Positions 60,690-64,000 of a stretch of 64,000 nt of DNA are shown in pieces; position 1 is the stretch's first letter; every line of letters begins with the position of its first letter. Location of the stretch: the NCBI RefSeq assembly GCF_018332715.1, contig NZ_BOQP01000041.1, forward strand, positions 58,599 through 122,598, given 5' to 3'. The translations under genes were made by a program, and so were the position numbers. Origin of the DNA: Winogradskya consettensis (GTDB taxonomy: Bacteria > Actinomycetota > Actinomycetes > Mycobacteriales > Micromonosporaceae). The notes beneath the pieces were generated by a model. That model worked only from the letters and a program-made list of their open reading frames with translations. It was not told the DNA's origin and searched no databases.

Positions 60690-61429
60690 CACTCGTCGAG
60701 GATGAGGTGCGCCGGGCGATTCGCGCGGAGGCCGCCGTGCACCAGCCGGACAGCCAGGCGATGTACGACCGGATCACGCGGACGGCGATGCGCAGCGAAC
60801 GGGCCGCGCGGCGATCACCCGCTCCGATGTGGGTGGCCGGTGCCGCCGCGGCGGTGGTCGCGCTGCTCGGTGGGGGCGGGCTGGCGCAGTGGGCGCTCGC
60901 GGGGGAGCGGGGGCCGATCCCGGAACCGCCCGCGCCCGTGGTCTCGCTGGCGTCGCCGCTACCCACGGTGACCGCCCCCGGCACGCCGTCACCGAGCGTG
61001 TCCAAAAAGCCGCCGGCCAGCAAGCCGGCGACGAGCAGGCCGGCCACGGACAGCCCGCTGTGGACGGACGGCTCGGTCGACGCGGACGAGGGTGCGAGCC
61101 AGGGCACGAGCGTGGTCACGGTCAGGACCACGCAGGAGCTGAGCGAGCTGGTGGTCCTGGTCAGATTGACGCGTACGCCGGAACTCGTCTCGCGCGGCGG
61201 CAGTCAGCGGGTTCCGGGGGCGAGCGTCACGAGCACGGTCAGCGAGGAGCAGGACTCCCTGGTCTACCGTTTCGAGCTGTCCTCGGGCGACTCGGTGCCC
61301 CCCGGCACGTACTCGTTCTACGCCCGCTACACGAACGCGGACGGGGGCCGGGATGCCGGCGATGACGCGTACGGTGTGGTGGCGAAGACCTCGGGCGGCA
61401 CCGAGCTGAACCTGACCGGCTCTTTCTGA
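60686..61429 (+). CDS. Single-pass membrane protein, probable partner of the SigE-type factor
   Basis: A 247-residue protein. The cytoplasmic part (1-about 48, EDEVRRAIRAEAAVHQPDSQAMYDRI ... RRSPAP) is followed by one membrane helix (about 49-72, WVAGAAAAVVALLGGGG), a Pro/Ser/Thr-rich stalk (80-135) and an outside beta-rich domain (140-247). The N-terminus looks like an anti-sigma-binding helix pair, but no zinc motif is seen. The GTG overlaps the sigma gene stop, which supports a coupled regulator pair. It has the same general layout as the 6477-7367 protein. Confidence 0.82.
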   Translation: MTLVEDEVRRAIRAEAAVHQPDSQAMYDRITRTAMRSERAARRSPAPMWVAGAAAAVVALLGGGGLAQWALAGERGPIPEPPAPVVSLASPLPTVTAPGTPSPSVSKKPPASKPATSRPATDSPLWTDGSVDADEGASQGTSVVTVRTTQELSELVVLVRLTRTPELVSRGGSQRVPGASVTSTVSEEQDSLVYRFELSSGDSVPPGTYSFYARYTNADGGRDAGDDAYGVVAKTSGGTELNLTGSF

Positions 61430-61445
61430 TCTCAGCAGGGGGTTT

Positions 61446-62429
61446 CTAACTTCGCCGGTGCCGGCTGCGGCGCTTCCTGCGGGGCCGCAGCGCCACCGCG
61501 ACCACGCCGCCCACCGCGACCGCGGCACCCGCCCACGGCAGCATGGACCGGGTCGCCGACGTGGGCTCCGGGGCCGGCGCGGCTTTCACCGCGGCGCTGG
61601 GCCTGGGCTTCGCGGGGAGCGACGGCTTGGGCGCCGCGGACGGCACGAGATCCTTGCCGACGACCGACTTGATCCACGGGACCAGATTGTCGGTACGCCC
61701 GGCGGCGTCGGCGCCCGTGTGCGGGCAGCTCGGGCCGTGACTGACGACCCCGACGACGGTGACGACGCCGTTCTTGGCCTCGGTGAAGTACGGGCCACCG
61801 GAGTCGTGCTCGCAGGCGCTGGTGTTCTTGTGCGGGGCCGTACCCGTCATGCCGATCTCGGCCTTGCTGACCGACGTCACCTTGAACGTGCCGGTCTGCA
61901 TCCGGTCCGGCAGCTCCTGGTCGCTCTCGTCGGTGAACCCGAACCCGGTCAGACGCACGCTGGTGCCGACCGCCGGTGCCTTCGTGCCCAGCTTGAGCGG
62001 GGTGATGCCGGTGATCGCGCGGTCCAGCTTCGCGAGCGCGACGTCGGCGACCCCGGCCTGCTTCACCGCGATGATGTCGGCCTCCTGGCCGTCGTCGCCG
62101 GTGAGGTCCGCGCGGCCGACGGTGGCGAACGTCCGGATCGCGACCACCTTCGAGACGCGCTTGTTGTTCACGTCGCGGAAGCAGTGCCCGGCGGTCAGCA
62201 GCCAGTGCGGCGAGATCAGCCCGGCCGAGCAGGAGCTGTCGCGGCGCCCGCCGTCCGGCGTCGGGATGCCGATGTCGGTGATCTTCACCGCGAACGGATA
62301 CTTGCCGTCCGGCACGTCGTCCCCGCGGGCGATCGCCGCCGCGGGAGCGGGCACACCGGCGACCAGAGCGGCGACAGCTGCCACGACCACCACCACTGCG
62401 CTACGAACCCGTTGCGTAGCGTTTATCAT
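61446..62429 (-). CDS. Membrane-anchored trypsin-like serine protease
   Basis: A 327-residue S1 protease. A signal peptide (about 1-32) leads to a catalytic domain with His82 (LLTAGHCF), Asp129 (GVADVALAKLD) and Ser210 (CEHDSGGPYF); the usual Gly before Asp-Ser-Gly is His here. A Pro/Ala/Ser linker (about 255-290) leads to one membrane helix (about 293-312) and a very basic cytoplasmic tail (RPRRKRRSRHRRS), so the domain stays on the outer face. The ATG at 62429 is preceded by GGGGCGAGGG. It is convergent with the sigma/membrane-protein pair, 16 bases away. Confidence 0.92.
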   Translation of the reverse strand: MINATQRVRSAVVVVVAAVAALVAGVPAPAAAIARGDDVPDGKYPFAVKITDIGIPTPDGGRRDSSCSAGLISPHWLLTAGHCFRDVNNKRVSKVVAIRTFATVGRADLTGDDGQEADIIAVKQAGVADVALAKLDRAITGITPLKLGTKAPAVGTSVRLTGFGFTDESDQELPDRMQTGTFKVTSVSKAEIGMTGTAPHKNTSACEHDSGGPYFTEAKNGVVTVVGVVSHGPSCPHTGADAAGRTDNLVPWIKSVVGKDLVPSAAPKPSLPAKPRPSAAVKAAPAPEPTSATRSMLPWAGAAVAVGGVVAVALRPRRKRRSRHRRS

Positions 62430-62480
62430 CCCTCGCCCCTTTGGTCCGCTCGGCAGCGGCCGCCATAGTGGCATCCCTGT

Positions 62481-62533
62481 GCCACTCCCGGCACTGGCAA
62501 AAGAGGGGCCACTTCCGGCACTGGCAAAAGAGG
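62481..62533. repeat. 27-bp direct repeat
   Basis: GCCACTYCCGGCACTGGCAA plus AAGAGG occurs twice (62481-62506 and 62508-62533) with one mismatch. It lies between the protease start and the CYTH gene end. Purpose unknown. Confidence 0.85.
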
Positions 62534-62537
62534 GCAG

Positions 62538-63326
62538 TCAGGCCGCGGTCGGCACCCGCCGGTCGCCGCCGCCGCCGAAGTAGTTCAGCGTCGCCTGCGT
62601 CTTGGTGAGCTGGTCATCGGCGATGTCGACCCGATGCGCCCGCAACACCGCGGCCAGTCGCTTGGTCACCCGCAGGGACTCCGCCGTCGCACAGCGCGTG
62701 GAGATCTCCAGGATCCTGGACCCGTCGGGGTACGTCCACCGCTCGACGGTCAGCGCACGGTCCATCCCCGCCGGGGTGACCTTCGCCCGGCGCACCTCCA
62801 CCGGCCCCAGCAGCATCAGATCGTCGAACCGGACCTCGGCCGGCGCATGCGCCGCGAAGAGCTCCAGCTGCCGCTTCGAGAACAGCTTGCGCAACGGCCG
62901 CTTCTCGGTGATCGCCCGCTCGACGTCACCCGCACCGAGCCGCTCCTTCAACGCCCCCGAGCACACGAAGTTGCCCGGCATCGCGTCGACCTCGACCACG
63001 AACTGCTTCGACCGCCGCAACCGCCCCGGCAGACTCCGTGGCTCCACCGGCCGCAGCTTGATCACCGAGTCCCCGGCCTGCCGGGCCTTGCTGCGCACCC
63101 GCACCACGATCCCGTGCTTACGCAGCGCCAGCCCCAAGGTGTCGAGGAAGTAGACCCGCCGCGCCGACGCCCGGCTCATCCGCACCCCGAGCGCCGCACA
63201 CGTCGCCGCCTGCGCCGACACGGGCACGACAAGCTTGAGCTCCATCTGCCCGGCCTCGCCGCTGAGCACGAGCATCCGCTCGAACTCATCGTCCCCCAAC
63301 CGCCAGAACTCCTGCGCCGACCCCAA
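62538..63326 (-). CDS. CYTH-like domain protein
   Basis: A 262-residue protein with the CYTH (triphosphate tunnel) pattern: MELKLVVP near residue 28 in place of ExExK, RVRSKAR, SVIKLRPV, VVEVDAMP and EISTRC in the strands. The last part (about 205-262) resembles a CHAD-less tail with KTQATLNYF. CYTH proteins hydrolyse or make triphosphate compounds, but here several acidic tunnel residues are not obvious, so activity is uncertain. A start at the TTG (63326) is assumed; the internal ATG at 63242 would give the bare domain. Confidence 0.78.
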   Translation of the reverse strand: MGSAQEFWRLGDDEFERMLVLSGEAGQMELKLVVPVSAQAATCAALGVRMSRASARRVYFLDTLGLALRKHGIVVRVRSKARQAGDSVIKLRPVEPRSLPGRLRRSKQFVVEVDAMPGNFVCSGALKERLGAGDVERAITEKRPLRKLFSKRQLELFAAHAPAEVRFDDLMLLGPVEVRRAKVTPAGMDRALTVERWTYPDGSRILEISTRCATAESLRVTKRLAAVLRAHRVDIADDQLTKTQATLNYFGGGGDRRVPTAA

Positions 63327-63588
63327 CTACACCAACGTCCTCTGCTCGCCCCACCCGGAACCCCAGGTGATTCTTCCACCCCTGACAACCCCGCCCCGCC
63401 CGATCCCACCCCGGGGAGACCTGATTCACCCGCCCATCGGCGTATCCCACCCCCACCTGAGCAGTTGTGGTGTACGGCCGAAGGCACCCGTACGAGCAAA
63501 CAGCCGATCACCGCGGCCCTCCGGCACACCCCGGTCGCCTGACCGGAACTCCGTCGCCCTCCGGGGCAGCCGCTGCCACCATGTGACC

Positions 63589-63936
63589 ATGAGCGGTGGC
63601 CCCCAGGAACCCCAGCCGGAACAGTCCGAGCGCTGGCCGCAGCCGATCAGCGCCGGCCACTGGACCGACACCGACGGGGTCCGCTGGCACCTGCGCGGCC
63701 GCCGCATCGACCAGCCCGGCCCGCCGCTGCGCCGCCTGCTCAAGCGCCCCGGCCTGCGGGTTCTGCACGCGTACGGCCCGGACCCGCTCGAGGTCACCGG
63801 CAGCTCCCGCGACGCGCTCCTGGAACGCGTGCACCGGTTCTTCGCGGGTGAGGCCCCGCCCCACAGCGCTTTCTGGCTGGCCGAGTTCCGCAACGACGAC
63901 CACCAGGCGATGCTCATCATCGAAGAAGGCTGCTGA
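63589..63936 (+). CDS. Small hypothetical protein
   Basis: A 115-residue soluble protein, not recognised. It opens with a Pro/Gln/Glu-rich tail (about 1-20) and continues WTDTDGVRWHLRGRRIDQPG, RPGLRVLHAYGPDPLEVTG and HSAFWLAEFRNDDHQAMLIIEE, a mixed strand-helix pattern with conserved-looking Trp and His. No ribosome site lies before the ATG at 63589, so the message may be leaderless. The 262-base stretch before it shows nothing else. Confidence 0.65.
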   Translation: MSGGPQEPQPEQSERWPQPISAGHWTDTDGVRWHLRGRRIDQPGPPLRRLLKRPGLRVLHAYGPDPLEVTGSSRDALLERVHRFFAGEAPPHSAFWLAEFRNDDHQAMLIIEEGC

Positions 63937-64000
63937 CCGGTTCCGCCCCCGGCGCCGAACCCGGCCCCGGGGGCGGAACACCTAGACGAGTAAGTCCTAA

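Overview
The window is a very GC-rich (roughly 70% or more by eye) actinobacterial chromosome segment. It has GTG/ATG/TTG starts, many 4-bp ATGA/GTGA stop-start overlaps and a GAAC-N4-GTTC SOS box. The gene families present (SigE-family sigma factors, roadblock/LC7, DUF574 methyltransferase, GlgE, MelC1/MelC2, DUF222-HNH, a single-chain biotin carboxylase/carboxyltransferase) point to a sporulating, filamentous Micromonosporaceae-type organism such as Actinoplanes. That placement is inference from content, not a database match. No rRNA, tRNA, CRISPR array, complete insertion sequence or prophage was recognised.

Layout. 1-3.4 kb: a PadR-ABC exporter operon cut by the left edge. 3.5-6.0 kb: GlgE maltosyltransferase and a coupled unknown. 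6.4-7.9 kb: a membrane protein and a SigE-family sigma factor. 7.9-12.6 kb: alarmone synthetase-like protein, a receptor-type Ser/Thr kinase with an outside discoidin domain, a roadblock protein and a DUF2267 protein with a pentad array. 12.9-15.7 kb: class IV aminotransferase, sulfotransferase-like protein and the melC2-melC1 tyrosinase pair. 16.0-26.8 kb: eight tightly coupled genes for assembly, decoration and export of an unidentified surface glycan (GT2, GT4, GT2, GT4, polytopic membrane protein, GT4-flippase fusion, PIG-L deacetylase, BioF2-like acyltransferase). Two secreted enzymes follow on the other strand: a LamG-glycosidase and a subtilase. 33.2-36.8 kb: a coupled three-gene module (unknown protein, MoxR-type AAA ATPase, HExxH-plus-VWA protein). 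36.9-44 kb: WYL regulator/glyoxalase pair, MFS transporter, unknown protein, sulfotransferase-like protein, repeat-tailed membrane protein, LexA and a methyltransferase. 44-54 kb is more worn: a frameshifted serine hydrolase, an ABC exporter, a PadR-HAAS pair, two gene stumps left by what looks like one deletion, a DUF574 methyltransferase, DUF6308, a LysR-EamA pair and a DUF222-HNH protein. 54.4-64 kb: a giant biotin-dependent carboxylase, a second SigE/membrane-protein pair, a membrane-anchored trypsin-like protease, a CYTH protein and a small unknown.

Two themes stand out. First, the 16-29 kb glycan region reads as one assembly line: glycosyl transfer at the membrane, flipping by the fused transporter, deacetylation and acylation, and a secreted glycosidase that may trim the product. 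Second, three unrelated genes (DUF2267, LysR, YPQA-tail protein) carry in-frame tandem arrays of 15-bp units coding five-residue repeats, and the kinase linker carries a 24-bp/8-residue array. This suggests the genome actively expands short coding repeats.
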